In this document: positions 1-11,585 of the stretch, piece after piece
Layout of the letters: each line of letters opens with the position of its first letter
Position numbering within the stretch: position 1 is the first letter of the stretch
Assembly (NCBI GenBank): GCA_024305745.1
Contig: JAHRBS010000005.1
Location: 1,364,001-1,428,000, forward strand
Reading direction: 5' to 3'
DNA: 64,000 nt
Origin: Polyporus tsugae
Lineage: Eukaryota; Basidiomycota; Agaricomycetes; Polyporales; Polyporaceae
Made by a program: the position numbers and the translations under genes
The notes under the pieces: model-generated
What the model was told of the DNA's origin: nothing
The model's input: the letters and a program-made list of their open reading frames with translations, nothing else
Database searches by the model: none

Positions 1-805
1 TACACCTACCAGTCGTATCGCATTCGAAAAGGCGTCAAACTCGGAAAAACTATCAGTTCCCTTCTCCTCTACAACGGTAAGCAATCTCAAGGATCATCAC
101 GTCCCTACCTGACATTATATGCCATTAGGAAGCCTCTATTTCATGTGTGTTTTTCTCTTCACGACAATTTTATTCCGAGGGTTCATATGTCGCGATGCTT
201 GCAGATTTCTCACGACCTTGTGCATTCTCGATATTATCTTCAGCACAGCGTCGGTACGTCCGATTCCAATACCAGGTGGCATGCGACACCGTTGTCTCAT
301 ACTTCACTCTAGCTACCAGTCAACAGCTTGAACGCGGACACTGTTGTGACTACACTCTATGACCCGTAAGTCCCGTCTGCTACTGCCCGCATCGTTTCCT
401 GACAAATGACATCTTGGGCGTAGCATAACGTCCATTCTCACATGTCGCTTCATGCTCTCCCTTCGCCAATTCGACAGCGCCGTCGCTTCCACAACATTTT
501 CAATGCCGAACTCTCGAGTCCGAGAGCACACGTCCTCGATGGTTCTCGAATTCGGGGCGCAGCCCAGGGACAGCCTCCCGTCCTTCATCGCGTCCTTCGC
601 TCACCCCGTCCACGTCGACTCGGCCCTGTACTGTGAGATGGACCCCGATGCAACCGTCGAAGACTCATACGGATCCGAATGGCGAGAAATGGACGGGGTG
701 GTACCAACCTCAACCTCGGCTGAGACACCTGGCCAGAGTCCAGGACGTCCAGGCCCCAGTCAACCCGCCAACTTGGACCGTTCCGTGTTAGTAGTTCGGG
801 AGTAG
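1..805 (+). CDS. DUF6533-type seven-helix membrane protein, copy A (5' part outside the window)
   Basis: Only the 3' portion is present. The window opens inside the exon that ends the last large helix (YTYQSYRIRKG, then SSLLLYN), with donor gtaagc after base 76. The next exon starts at 128 (GSLYF); an intron from gtgtgt to ttgcag rejoins at the FLTTLCILDIIF helix; the last exon starts at 424 and runs to the TAG at 803-805. The tail carries the family signature (FIASFAHPVHVDS, then GSEWREMD) and is 10-15 residues longer than in most copies. Orientation matches copy B and is opposite to the other eight. Function of the family is unknown; it is predicted to be a polytopic, possibly receptor-like membrane protein. 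Confidence 0.8.
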
Positions 806-999
806 GGATTTAGATGGGTGGGCGATTCGAGTCGGCATATGCTGGCTGACCGTCGGGGGTGGTGAGCATGGCCTGAGACATATCTTGATGAATCGGAGGC
901 TGCTGTCGAACATTATCTGAACTATAGATGCTTTATATATGAAGTGAGGCTTGCGTGGAGTCTGTTACTCTGCACCTATCATCGAACAGGGTGAGCACG

Positions 1000-1060
1000 C
1001 TCCCGGCGTGGACGGAGAGGCTGTGAACGAGGGAGGCACTGGTGCTGCATGTGGGCCCAG
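1000..1060 (+). pseudogene. GEP4 C-terminal fragment (fossil)
   Basis: About 45 bases (core gtggacggagaggctgtgaa to gaggcactggtgctgc) match the GEP4 C-terminal exon seen on the minus strand near 63.90-63.98 kb (WTEGLWKREALAL in the good copy). Here the frame reads WTERL, then a stop, then TREALVL, so it is dead. It shows that the unit containing DUF6533 copy A also carried GEP4 debris, in the same relative orientation as copy A. The rest of 806-1860 shows no supportable gene. Confidence 0.6.
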
Positions 1061-1860
1061 TGAGCGTGCCGCCACGGCTGCAGGTCAGCACCAAAGCGGC
1101 AGTGTCGCTTTGCTCGCAGAATAAGTACTTGGTGTGCAGCCTCCAACAAGACAGCTCTGTTGCAGTATCTCCGTCACTCTATCCCTGATATGTCTGTTTG
1201 TGTTGTCGCGCTCGGTATTCGTGCCACCACTGGAACTGCGGTGCCATGCCAATCCTTATAGTACGCCCGCCGAGTCCCCGCGTTACTTGTGTACCGTCGT
1301 CTTTGTTTGTTCTCCCGTGAAACAGGAATATTAGGATATAATTAAATGTAACACACGAGAACCCATGGCCTAATGCGCAGAACATCATATGATGGCTGGC
1401 GTTGACGTTGAAAGCCGAGCTGTATGCGGTGGCTGTGTCAGCCAATTCTAACTAGTAACCACCGAAGTGCCTTCCTGGGACTCATTAGCTAGCCGCATAG
1501 ATTCAAGTATAACTCCTACGAATCTCTCAAGAATTTCATCTGCTATTCCACCTAGAAAGTACCTCTTAGCTCTAGGTGGTTTCAAGTGGCTGAGCCCCAC
1601 TCACGGTGAGAAGGATGCATGCCGGCAGTGACGGCGCCTAGTGCCATCACAAGCGAGCCTCGTGGTGCCCGATATGGAAGGACTCCCCACCTTGAACCTG
1701 AACGGCCACCATCATTTCCTTTGTCTTCCTGGCGGCACTTCATTCTTCCCTTCCTTGTCATAACTGACTCGACGCGTGAATAGGCACCCCAGGACACGCT
1801 TTGGGACGCGTCACCCATCCAACCACGGGGTACAGGTTGGCTTTCAACCGCCAGCCAACC

Positions 1861-1868
1861 GTATAAAT
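1861..1868 (+). promoter_or_regulatory. TATA box of the FunK1 kinase gene
   Basis: GTATAAAT lies about 60 bases before the chosen ATG at 1922. A TATA at this spacing puts transcription start near 1890, after the upstream in-frame TTG at 1868, and favours 1922 as the true start. Confidence 0.6.
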
Positions 1869-1921
1869 TGCAGCCCACCTCTCTGTCCGTACATCAGTTC
1901 TCCTCACCCTCCATTCTCCCC

Positions 1922-4723
1922 ATGACTGACCCAGTCATAAACTCAGACACTCCTTTCTCCAAAGGTCGCGCCAACGGCCACCACAAGCATTCTCTCGGTA
2001 CTCCCGAAGAAGGACGCGGAGACCTCACACAATATCGCGCGCAGATCGCAGACGACATGGCGCACGCCGCCGTCCTCGCCGAGAAGGAAGAGTTTTGCGA
2101 CGCGTACTTCCCCATCCCCAGCAGCCCCAGCCCCAACAAGCCGAAGCCCGTTTTGGAGACGAATCCCTTCCTCGAACTCAAGGACTTCAAGGGGAACGAA
2201 GCTAAGCTCCGCACGGCATTTGTGAGTGGCTTCAGTCGTGCTCGTATTCTCGTCTCTCACCCACTCCTGGTCGCATGTTGTAGGCGAAGATCGTCGACGA
2301 CCACAACCTTGTTCCGGGCCTCGTCTTCCGCGAATGTTCGGAGCGGCCCGATCCTCTCTACATCGATCCCTACCAGCAAAAGGTCGACGCCGCGTGGTGC
2401 TTCGAACGCGACGCCAAAGACGAGAAGACACAAGACTGGGGCAACCAGGTGCTCCCCGTCGAGTTCAAGGCCGTCGACGACCCCTTCGACGACACGCAGG
2501 ACAACATCAGCACGTCAGCGGGCAAGCGCAAGATGGCCCGTGGCCAGATCATCACCTACTCTGAGCTCCTTCACGCCGTCCAGCAACGCACTGCACTCTT
2601 CATGCTCGTCGTCATCGGCCAACGGGCTCGGTTCACGCGCTGGGATCGCTCCGGCACGGTGGTCACGCGCGCGTTCAACTACGTCAAGGACTGGAAGTTC
2701 TTCTGCGACATCCTCTGGCGGATCGGGAACTGCTCGTCTGCCCAGCTCGGTCTCGATCCCACCGCGACTCGTGTCTACGACTCCGATCTCGACTACGTCA
2801 CCATGTTCAAGGCCGCGAATATGGAGAACACCGTTGATCATGCCGAGCGTGTGCTCAAGGACGGGAAGCTACCCGAGGGTGAATTCGAGTACGTGCGGAA
2901 GATGTTCAAGGCGTCTCTTAAGCCCAATTGGCCTCGCTACCGCGTCGAGGTTCCCGACGGCGAGAGGTGTAGCAAGTTCCTGATCGGCAAGCCCGCGTTC
3001 CTTGCGAAGGGCATGGCTGGCCGGGGTACGCGTGGATACGTCGCCCTTGACTGCGCGATTGGGCGGTTCGTGTGGCTGAAGGACGCGTGGCGGGCGAACT
3101 ACGAGCTGGTCGACCAGGAGGGCGACATCCTGAAGGCGCTGAACCAGGCTAAGGTTTATAACGTCCCCACGATGATCTGCCACGGCGACATTGAGGGCCA
3201 GGCTACTGAGACTCCTGACTGGTGGGAGCGCGAGCAGCAGAAGCGCGAGCAGCTGGAGCGCGATCAGCTGGAGCGCGAGAATCAGGCCCGCGAGAAGCCA
3301 AGGCGCGATCGGACGACTCCTGCCTCCTCTTCCACCGACTCATCCGACACCTGCGTCAACTCTTCGTCGTCCAGGCCCATGAAGCGAAAGTTGGAGGATG
3401 ATGGCGAGGCGTCCCCGGAGCCCGCGGCCGAGACCGAACACTGCTCATTGCGACTTCACCAACACTATCGTCTCATCGTACAGGAGGTCGCGATGCCTCT
3501 TGATCGTTTCCAGTATCCACAGCAACTCGTCGCAATAATGTTTGACTGTGTTCGTTGTAAGTCTTCCATCTGCCGTCAAAGGTGCATAACCACTATGCTT
3601 ACGCATCGTTCTTCCTTCTGTAGCTCATTATGAAGCTGCCACCAAGCCAAAGAGGCCTTTGCTACACCGGGACATTAGTTCCGGGAATATCCTCATCTAT
3701 CCTCGGGTCATTATGACGACGGTTGGTGGGGCGGAACTGCAGTGGAGGGGTATCTTCGTCGATTGGGAGATGTCCAAGCCAAAACACAAGGGGAAAGGAC
3801 CGCGCACCGCTCGGCAACCGGAGCGAACGGTATGTATTGCACATCTACGTTGAGCATCTTATAGACTCACATCTTGCTCTCAGGGAACGTGGCAGTACCT
3901 CTCCATGGCGCTGCTTGCGCCGGGCTTGATCCAAGTCGGTATCCCGGACGAGCTCGAATCGTTCTTCCACGTCTTTCTGCACTACGCCCTTCGCTACATC
4001 AAGAGCACCAACTCTAACGGCTTGGCGATTGCCAACTTCCTCGATCAATACTTCGACCTCTACGGCTACGAGGACGGGGTGTACACCTGCGGTGCTCTGA
4101 AGCGCTCAACAATCGAGCTGGGCCGCATTCGTGTCGGCACCGGCACATACCTCCGTTTCGGCAATCCACTCGATACCATCTTCGCCAAACTCTTGTCCTG
4201 GTTCAGAGCCCGCTACATCGTCTTGGCTTACGAGAAGCAGCAAGCGGCCGCGGAGCAAGAGCCCGAGGCTTCCACTGGCAGCGATGTCGATCCGTCGCGA
4301 TCGTCGAGTGTCCCCCGTCATATAGACTATGGGATGGGCAGTTTCGCCGCCCAACTGGCCGCTCCTGAACCTGACTCTGCGGATGAGAGCGCCGAGGTCC
4401 CGACAGCGGAACAAAAGGCCCTAGCCAAGCGTCTCCAGGCGCACGATCAGATGCTCCAACTCTTGCTCAAAGCGATGGGCGAGATCTGGCCCCCCCAGGA
4501 GGCAGCGGACCAGATTCCCTCCGGGTGGAAGCCCCCGTCTGGTTCAAGGTTCCCGCTCCCCCTATCGAAAACCGTCGAGAACAAGCGGAAGCGCATCAAA
4601 AAGGCCGCCGGATGCGTCTCTGAGCCCCCACCACCCCTTCGTCCTCTGGTCACACCCTGCTCGCCTCACACGCCACAGAGGCGCACGGCCAATAGCCTCG
4701 GCCTTCTCCCCGAGGACGAGTGA
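1922..4723 (+). CDS. FunK1 fungal-type protein kinase
   Basis: Model: join(1922..2221, 2284..3556, 3624..3829, 3884..4723), 872 residues, all introns GT-AG and exon total divisible by three. FunK1 is the fungal kinase-like family expanded in basidiomycetes; substrates are unknown. The catalytic loop HRDISSGN is at about residues 539-546 (D541). The DFG-equivalent is VDWEMSK (D571), as usual in FunK1, followed by GTWQYLS of the activation segment. The N-terminal lobe fills exon 2 (AKIVDDHNLVPG, later RGYVALDCAIGRFVWLKDAW). A charged low-complexity insert rich in Glu, Arg and Gln followed by Ser/Thr (about residues 405-470) interrupts the kinase before the catalytic loop, and a basic KRKRIKK stretch sits near the C-terminus, possibly a nuclear signal. 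No breaks are seen. Confidence 0.9.
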
Positions 4724-7700
4724 TTCTAGGGTATGGACGTCGCTCTGCCCTCCCTCGTATGAACTCTTTCCTCCGTGTTTCCTTTCTGTTTTCGCTTCTG
4801 AACACGATTTTCCCTGTTCTACGTAGTCAATTGTACTGTATCACACTTGTATCATCAGCTCCCCGAACGCTCGAACGTGAGCCTTTTGTCCCCGTCGCTT
4901 GTCACTGACTTTGTGCTCGGTTACGTTTGCTCTCGGCCGCGCCATCATTCTCCGTCGCGACATAGCACCGGGGGGTCACCTCTACGAAATGCAAAACACC
5001 TGCCAGCTCGACTGACACCGAAGTCTTGTTGAATAACTGACGAAAAAGTTCTATTTATCCTCTGGTCGGAGTGAGCTTACTATTTTCGACTGGAGAAAAG
5101 TCGATGAAAAGTAGAGGCTCATGAAAGACTTTTCTCTCCACATAATCAAAGTTATGGCGAGCCGGGATGAGACCGCGTGAGGCGATAGTGGAGCATGTTC
5201 ATTCCAAGGACTCCAAAGCCATCGTGCCGTCCAGCATGCCCTACCGTCGTCATATTGTAAGCACGGTGCAGGACTTGGTGGAGTTCTGTCGAGATTACTT
5301 ACCGGTCTTCTCCCGGGGCATTAGTACCGTCCGCATTGCCATCCGGTAGCCCGCATAGGCCCATGGGTTCCGGTGACTCGGCCACCAACCGAGACAGCTC
5401 GGACGAACAGAGCCCAGACGCGCCACCTTTGAGTCGCAGCGGAGCGGACCTTGATGCGGAGTAGGATGGGGTCTGTTTTGGAGCATTGATACGAGGAGGT
5501 CCACTGGACGCGTGTACATGTCGTCAGTTGTCCAGAAAGCCAGAAAGCGAACGGTGCACGGGTCCTTGAGCCTCCGCCCAGCCTGTACATGGGAGGAACC
5601 CGAAGGCGGATGCATCTGCTAGTGCGGAATGCAAGGATGGAACCCGGGCGACGCGAAAGACCCATACGGTAACGACGACAACCTAGGACGAGGACGTGCG
5701 CGACCATGCTCGGCGACCCCGCGCGAGCTCCCCCACAACGCGGTGTGCGCAACGGCACATCCTCTGCGTCTAGGTGGCGTATGGGACGGAGGTGAGTGCC
5801 ACAGACGTGGACGCGGGGTAGACCCGAAGCATGAAGTCCGAATATCGTCTGCCACACCGCCATCTGTTATCTCGCATGCACAGGCCCATGTGTCCCGGCG
5901 ACTCGGCGACCAACCGAATGCTCAGGCAGTTCAGACAGCTCGGACGAGCGGAGCTCAGCCGCGCCACCTTCGAGTCCTAGCGGAACAGCAGTCAATAGGG
6001 AGTAGGACGGTGTCTGGTCCGGGGGACTGAGAATCTCAGACGAGGGAGACCACGCAAAAGCTCTGGGACATACGCGACCTTGCTCGGTGACCGTGCGGTG
6101 TGTTCCGAGCATCCGGCGGACGCAAGCGCAGACCCACTGCGATTCGGCGGTGCATGACTCAGAGGGACGGAAACGGGGGTCGTGGACGCGGACGCGGGGC
6201 AGCCCCGAAACATGAAGTCGACTTCAAAGGGGGGCGGGTAGGCTGCCTGCGCACGCGCCACGGGAGAGGCGAAGGGAAGGGATGTTCGCTATATCTCCGA
6301 AGGGGGTAGTCTTTCGTAGAGCCGCGCCAGTAGTTGCAATGCTGCACCGACAAGGACAGTGGCGTATTCGTGAATCTTGTCCTCCGAGTCGACCCCGCGG
6401 GACTGGCAGGATATAGAACGTAGCAGGGGAAGAACATTCCCCTGGAGAAGAGGATGATAAATGGGAGCATAGGATGTGGACGAGCTCGGGCTTTCCCTGG
6501 GGTGGTGCTCTTCCACACCACTATCGCGATGCATGGAGGAATAGCGCGTCGATGGTGTAGTGGTATGGGGACAACTGGACATGTGGCAAGGGGATACGGG
6601 AATTCGGGAGAGTCATTTGCGGATGGAATGTGAGGTATGACGCCTGCTCGACTTCCGGGAGTGTTCAACGAGGGTGCAGATGTCCGCAGGCGCATCAGAA
6701 GCTGCCTGCCTGTGTCCACTCCCTCGCCTGGTCACCACCCAGGCCGTCTCTGAGGTTCGTCTGAGGGATCGGTGTACTGCGGAGGGTCATGGACGTCCAC
6801 GTCCGAGGAGGAAGCTGTGTCCAGGATCCGGATGGTGGTATTGCGGCAGCTTTAAATCACATCACGATGTTGAGGTTTCCTATGGCTCCGGAGACTTTAG
6901 GATGGGCTGGCGTGCGGACAAAACTTATGCTTCAGTACGGTCTCCGGCAACGAGCAAACAAGGGCATACTCTTTCTTCTCTGTATACGCCTACGATGATA
7001 TATGTACGACGTCTAACCATGCGGAGGAGCGAAGACAAGCCAGTCGTTCATTCTCATTCGAGTTTTATACTCGAGATGATAATTTCCGCATATATTTGGA
7101 TGCTGCAGAGGTATTCCGCCTGCAAGGTGTAGAGGTGGTCAGCACGAAGGGCGAACATCAATCTCGGGACGGAGGAGGCAGGCGGGATATCCCTTCCTGA
7201 ACCAAAAGACCTGTAAAACTAAATGCCACGGTTCCCATGACTCTCATGCAGATATCCCATCCGTTTCGGGTAGAAATTCGGAGCGGACCCAGTGGCCTAG
7301 ACAAAACATGTATGTTAGTGAGTGCGTTGACCCGACGATTAGTTCGTACCTCCAGACAGAATGTCGCAACGAGCGTAGATGGATCCGAGCGATAGAACAC
7401 GGGGACAAGCGGATGCGCTGCAGCAAGACTCATCGCCTTGGAGACGCCCGTGTGACTCGTACACGTGTCCGTTACCCGATCGCGACGCGTCACTCAGTGT
7501 CTTCCGTTCGGCGTTCGCTCAGCGACTCGGCCAACGGGTAGGCCGCGGACGGTACTCAGGACCACGCGAACACGTACAGACTGCGTCTCGCAGCTGTATA
7601 GATTGACACACACTCCGTGATGCACTCTAGAAAACGGTCCAGCTATAAATCCGCATATATTCATTGTCCAAGCCAGATGCATTGGCACACCGCGAGACGC

Positions 7701-8620
7701 ATACATGCAACCAAACGCGAGTCTTTTCAGGCTGACCGTTACGTCCCACGCCGCACATGAGTCCCCCACCGCGCTCTAGAGACGTGTCGGTTTGCCCTCC
7801 GCCTCTGCACGCTGGGTATATGGGGATCGGCCGCGGAAAGACAAAGACCGGAGCGCCCCAACCGACGCGAGTGTCGAGCACAGGCTAGGATACTCCGGGT
7901 TCGGGAGAGAGTAGGATGGCGACCTGGACTGGCGCGCCCCCCGGCATACGAGGATGCGTAGCGCGAAAGACCGCGACAGTCAAAAGCTGCTTAGAAATTG
8001 CTCCAGAGCTGCCAAGCCGCCTTCCGCGCGCGCGAGCTCTTGCACAGCGCAGTGGACTACGACACAAGCGCAAGGGCGTGCCCTGTCGAAAGGGTGAATT
8101 GATGTGTGGGGGACATGGGCATGAGCGTGGAGAGGAAGTGCTGAGGAGGACGCCACAATCGCACAACAGCCGGGGTGAGACTCGGCGGGGCAGGGTGGGT
8201 CGCGCAGATGGGGGCACAAGGTACGAGTCGCGAGGAAAACTCGCGGCTTCCGGAGGCGTATATGGGGTGGCAGAGGCGGAGGCGGTAGAGTTGTGGAACC
8301 CATATGCGTCGTCGAATGCGGGATGTGGCACCCAGGTCAGGACTAAACGGAGATAGGGATGCATCCATGTTGCCGTCGTAGTCGCCACTGGCAGGGCTAT
8401 CGATGCTTCTCAAGGAACTAGGATACTGTAGGGGAGGATGCACGGCAGTAACGTCAGGACTGGCGGCGGGCGGAGTGCTCGGTCGGACCAAAGTCGCGGT
8501 AGGGTACTCTTCATGTTCCTCCTCAAGAGTGGTCGAGGAAGATGGCGGTGGCGCCGAAAGGTGCGGCGGCGATTCGCCGGGATCGCAATCCGGAAACGCA
8601 GGGATATCGACCCTATCTAT
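4724..8620. other. Gene-poor stretch without a supportable gene
   Basis: After the kinase 3' end, long GC-rich open frames occur on both strands, but they overlap, change frame freely, show no domain I recognise and have no consistent splice signals. The strongest structure is the diverged repeat family at about 5.34-6.30 kb, listed separately. The minus frames at 7.9-8.5 kb have Pro/Ser-rich composition similar to the ORF at 8.6-9.3 kb and may belong to it. Confidence 0.5.
5340..6300. repeat. Diverged direct repeats, unknown origin
   Basis: Several blocks recur in the same order and orientation. A block with cataggcccatg and ctcggccaccaaccgaga near 5355-5440 returns near 5880-5970. A block gaggacgtgcgcgaccatgc near 5693 returns near 6066. 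A block ggacgcggggtagacccgaa near 5810 returns near 6190. Offsets are about 535 and 375 bases, so this is not a simple tandem array. No terminal repeats or transposase are visible. Confidence 0.5.
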
Positions 8621-9313
8621 TCAGCTAGTTGTGCACTGACTGCCGGGATCGTCGTGGAGGTCAGGAGAATGGCGGAAAGATGGGGGCAGAGAGGCCGCAC
8701 CGACATCTCCGTACAATGATGAACGGGGAATAGACTCAGCTGGGGATCCAGGACGCGAGAACAGACGGTCGGCAGGAGCGATATCAACGTTTCTAGTCCT
8801 ATACTCGGACAGCGGCGCGTTCTCGTTCGAGCACAGAGGACAGTCCGGTGGGCACGGAAAAGCGAGTATGACACCGGCATAGGGATCGATGTACGAACCC
8901 GTACCCGAGATTTTCCTCGACTCGGGAATGGAGAGGTCGTAGGCAGGGAAGTTCGAGCCCGGGCGGCGAAATCCTGAGGTAGTGGAATTGGAGGTGCTGG
9001 GCGGTACGAAAGCGAGCGGATCAAATCGCTGGCCCTCGCCGGCTGGGTAGGATCGACTCTGCATGGGAGGGAAACCCCAAGTCGGAGGGTGATAGAAGCT
9101 CTGAGAGCGGGGGCCGGAAGTGTCTGGAGGGTCGCCGTAGTCGGGTTGGAGCATGGTTCCTTGCGAAGACAGGGAGATCTCGGGCTGTGGCGCAGCACAA
9201 GCGTTGAATCGGGATAAGACAGCGCCGTTGAATGAGAGAGGAGCGAAGAGTGCGAAGATGGAATCGATGCGGAGTACCCGCCACTCTTGTGATCGGGGCT
9301 CGGCGGCGGCCAT
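8621..9313 (-). CDS. Possible disordered Pro/Ser-rich protein (fragment or poorly modelled gene)
   Basis: A 230-codon open frame with protein-like, low-complexity composition, for example RFDPLAFVPPSTSN, YIDPYAGVILAFPCPPDCP and RLFSRPGSPAESIP. It resembles the disordered tail of a regulatory protein. A possible upstream exon lies near 9480-9560 (AKGLEIDLDRGYSKLNE before a gtgagt donor). After its stop, the same frame reopens to about 8310 with similar composition, so an unseen intron or a nonsense mutation is possible. No domain is recognised; it could be a pseudogene or chance ORF. Confidence 0.3.
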   Translation of the reverse strand: MAAAEPRSQEWRVLRIDSIFALFAPLSFNGAVLSRFNACAAPQPEISLSSQGTMLQPDYGDPPDTSGPRSQSFYHPPTWGFPPMQSRSYPAGEGQRFDPLAFVPPSTSNSTTSGFRRPGSNFPAYDLSIPESRKISGTGSYIDPYAGVILAFPCPPDCPLCSNENAPLSEYRTRNVDIAPADRLFSRPGSPAESIPRSSLYGDVGAASLPPSFRHSPDLHDDPGSQCTTS

Positions 9314-11585
9314 CCCTGCATACCCCAGTCGATGTCGCGGTCCCGGGACACGTGCAAACCCTCCACCTCGTAACTTAGTAAGGATATTGTGTGCTCCATG
9401 CTCCGAGTTCGCTGTGTTGCTCCAACATTGAATCAGTGACAGTGTCCACCAGGAAGCATAGGAACACTCACCTCGTTGAGTTTGGAATACCCGCGGTCCA
9501 AGTCAATTTCCAGCCCCTTGGCAGGGGAGAAGGGCCTACGTTCCCAGGCGCAAAAGATATGCCTATCTTATAGCGACGTGAGTATGAGGATGCGTGCGTT
9601 GCTTGAATTGCGCCGTAGCCTTCATGAGGTTTACGTTGCTCGGGGGCGGGCAGCCTGAGCGCATGCATAATGACGATTGGGGCGACTTCGGGTAGACAAA
9701 AGCATCGCACACACCTTAATTAGATGACGGGGTCCCCATTATCTAGCAACTTTATTGTGACGAGAACCGCGAGAGGCCTTCGATGCATGATGCGGCGCGT
9801 GGAGGCGGCGATGATTGCTGGACATGTAGTGGCGAATGAGATTATCCGCAGCTGCAGGTTTGCTGCAGTACACCGCCAACTCAAAGTGAGGTCACTGGAA
9901 GGGTTTCCAAATGAGCTTAAAAAGAGGTTTTCGCGCGACATCAAATTGACCTCGAGTTTGACATTGCACGTACCTTTCCCACCGCAAAATGTAATTATGA
10001 TCGTTTGAGCGGGCTGCCGACAACATCCCGCCAACGTGCCTGCTTCAAGGTCCGTTTGGGTCTGAATGAACTGATTTTTGCCATCGTTGCCTGGACTCGC
10101 GAGCGCCTCATGGCGGTGTACAAACAAAGCCAAACCACGGAAGGCCACGGAACAGATTTGTCAAATGGCAACGTCCATCGCTGGCACCGTCACTCTTCTC
10201 ATTTCCCTTCTCCAAGTCCAACACCCCTACCGTCCGTCAAGCGTGGACCTTCAACGTCAACGTCATTCTGGTTACCGTCCTCAGGCTGGGGACTCGTCTA
10301 TACTGGTATGCTTGATCTGGGTCTCTTGCGCTACCATCTGTGCTCGCTGTGCTCTTCGCTGTCGTGTCGTGTCTGATCGCGGTGGCTTGGGGCCTCCTCA
10401 GGCTTTGTGTCTCGGATACTGGTCTTCTGGTCTTGGGACTGTCTTGTGCTCACTGCTGGCAGCCTGGTTCTGGCATTGCTCTCGTCGTCATGGCTCCTCC
10501 ATTGCTGGCTTCTGGGTCTTTGCCGCCTCATGGTCACCACCCAGTTGAGGTACGTTCTCTTTTCATCGTGTTAGCACCCTATTACTGTATGTGTCTGTAC
10601 TTGTATGTATTATGCACTGTGTCATTGATTATCTATTGTGTCATTTCATACCTTTTCGTTGGATTGTCGCTAGTGCCAGTGGTGGCGAGCAAGCAGCAAA
10701 GCAGCGCTGGGCGCAGGCCTGGGATGCTCTCCCTGAGCTACTGTCAGGACGAGGTGTGCCAACATGTTAAAATAATGTCATGCCGTCAGAAAACGGTGGA
10801 GTAATTATCGTCCTAATGCTTCAAATGATATGATTCAAGCATCAATTTAATGGGGCGCCTTGGCGCCCGATCTGACCTTGTGTGAATATGTTTCTGAGTC
10901 GGTGGTGTAGTACTAGTATTTCAATCGTCGACGTATGGTAAACGGCGGCCGATGACATGCAGGCGGGGTGGAGTTTGGCACACTAATAGGGCAAAGCTGG
11001 AGCGGTGGTGGTGGACAGAGAAGAAGCGCAGCTGAGGCGCCGGCAGTGACGCGATGACGAGGGAGACCAGGCGCTCGTCGATCAATATCCGAGTCATCTT
11101 ATTGCCTTTTCGCAACGCGCTCTTGACAAGTTTGCCTCGCTGCAGCACCTGGTCCTGGGCTTGTGCTTTCCATGACTTCGCCACATTAGTGCGCATTAGC
11201 CTAGCATGGCTGTTGTGTGACGACGGTCTTAAGTGGACGACCTCATGTCGCTCTTCTGCCAATGATCATTGATGAGTTCAATCTCGGAATCCTACATCGT
11301 TCGCAAACCTTCTGAACTGTAATTATCTCAGGTGCATTAGGCCCCATTGTGCAGAGGACTGTTTCGTCAGTCGCACTGTCATCGAGGCTGCATCTCAGCA
11401 TAGTCAGGGCCTCCCCTGGAGCGAAGACATACTGACTGCTGCACGATATGTATGTGATATATTCGGTCATTGTGCGCAGGCATTCTTTTACGCGATGGTA
11501 CGAGTACAATATAACTCGCCAAGCATGGTACATTCTGGTTGCTATCTGACTACCTAGTCCGGATCAGAGCCATCAGCCTACGGAG
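9314..11585. other. No supportable gene
   Basis: Open frames at 9.7-10.8 kb are either antisense pairs or hydrophobic low-complexity translations without splice logic. A GC-rich hairpin (GGCGCC-TT-GGCGCC) sits near 10855-10868. Nothing else stands out. Confidence 0.4.

Noticed and set aside
5321..5863. 180-codon minus-strand open frame
   Set aside because: Overlaps open frames on both strands in GC-rich repeats; no splice logic or domain.
9720..10148. 142-codon minus-strand open frame
   Set aside because: No domain; a plus-strand frame overlaps it and composition is uninformative.
10005..10804. Overlapping plus-strand hydrophobic open frames
   Set aside because: Low-complexity Cys/Leu/Val/Trp translation in several frames; no start context, introns or family resemblance.
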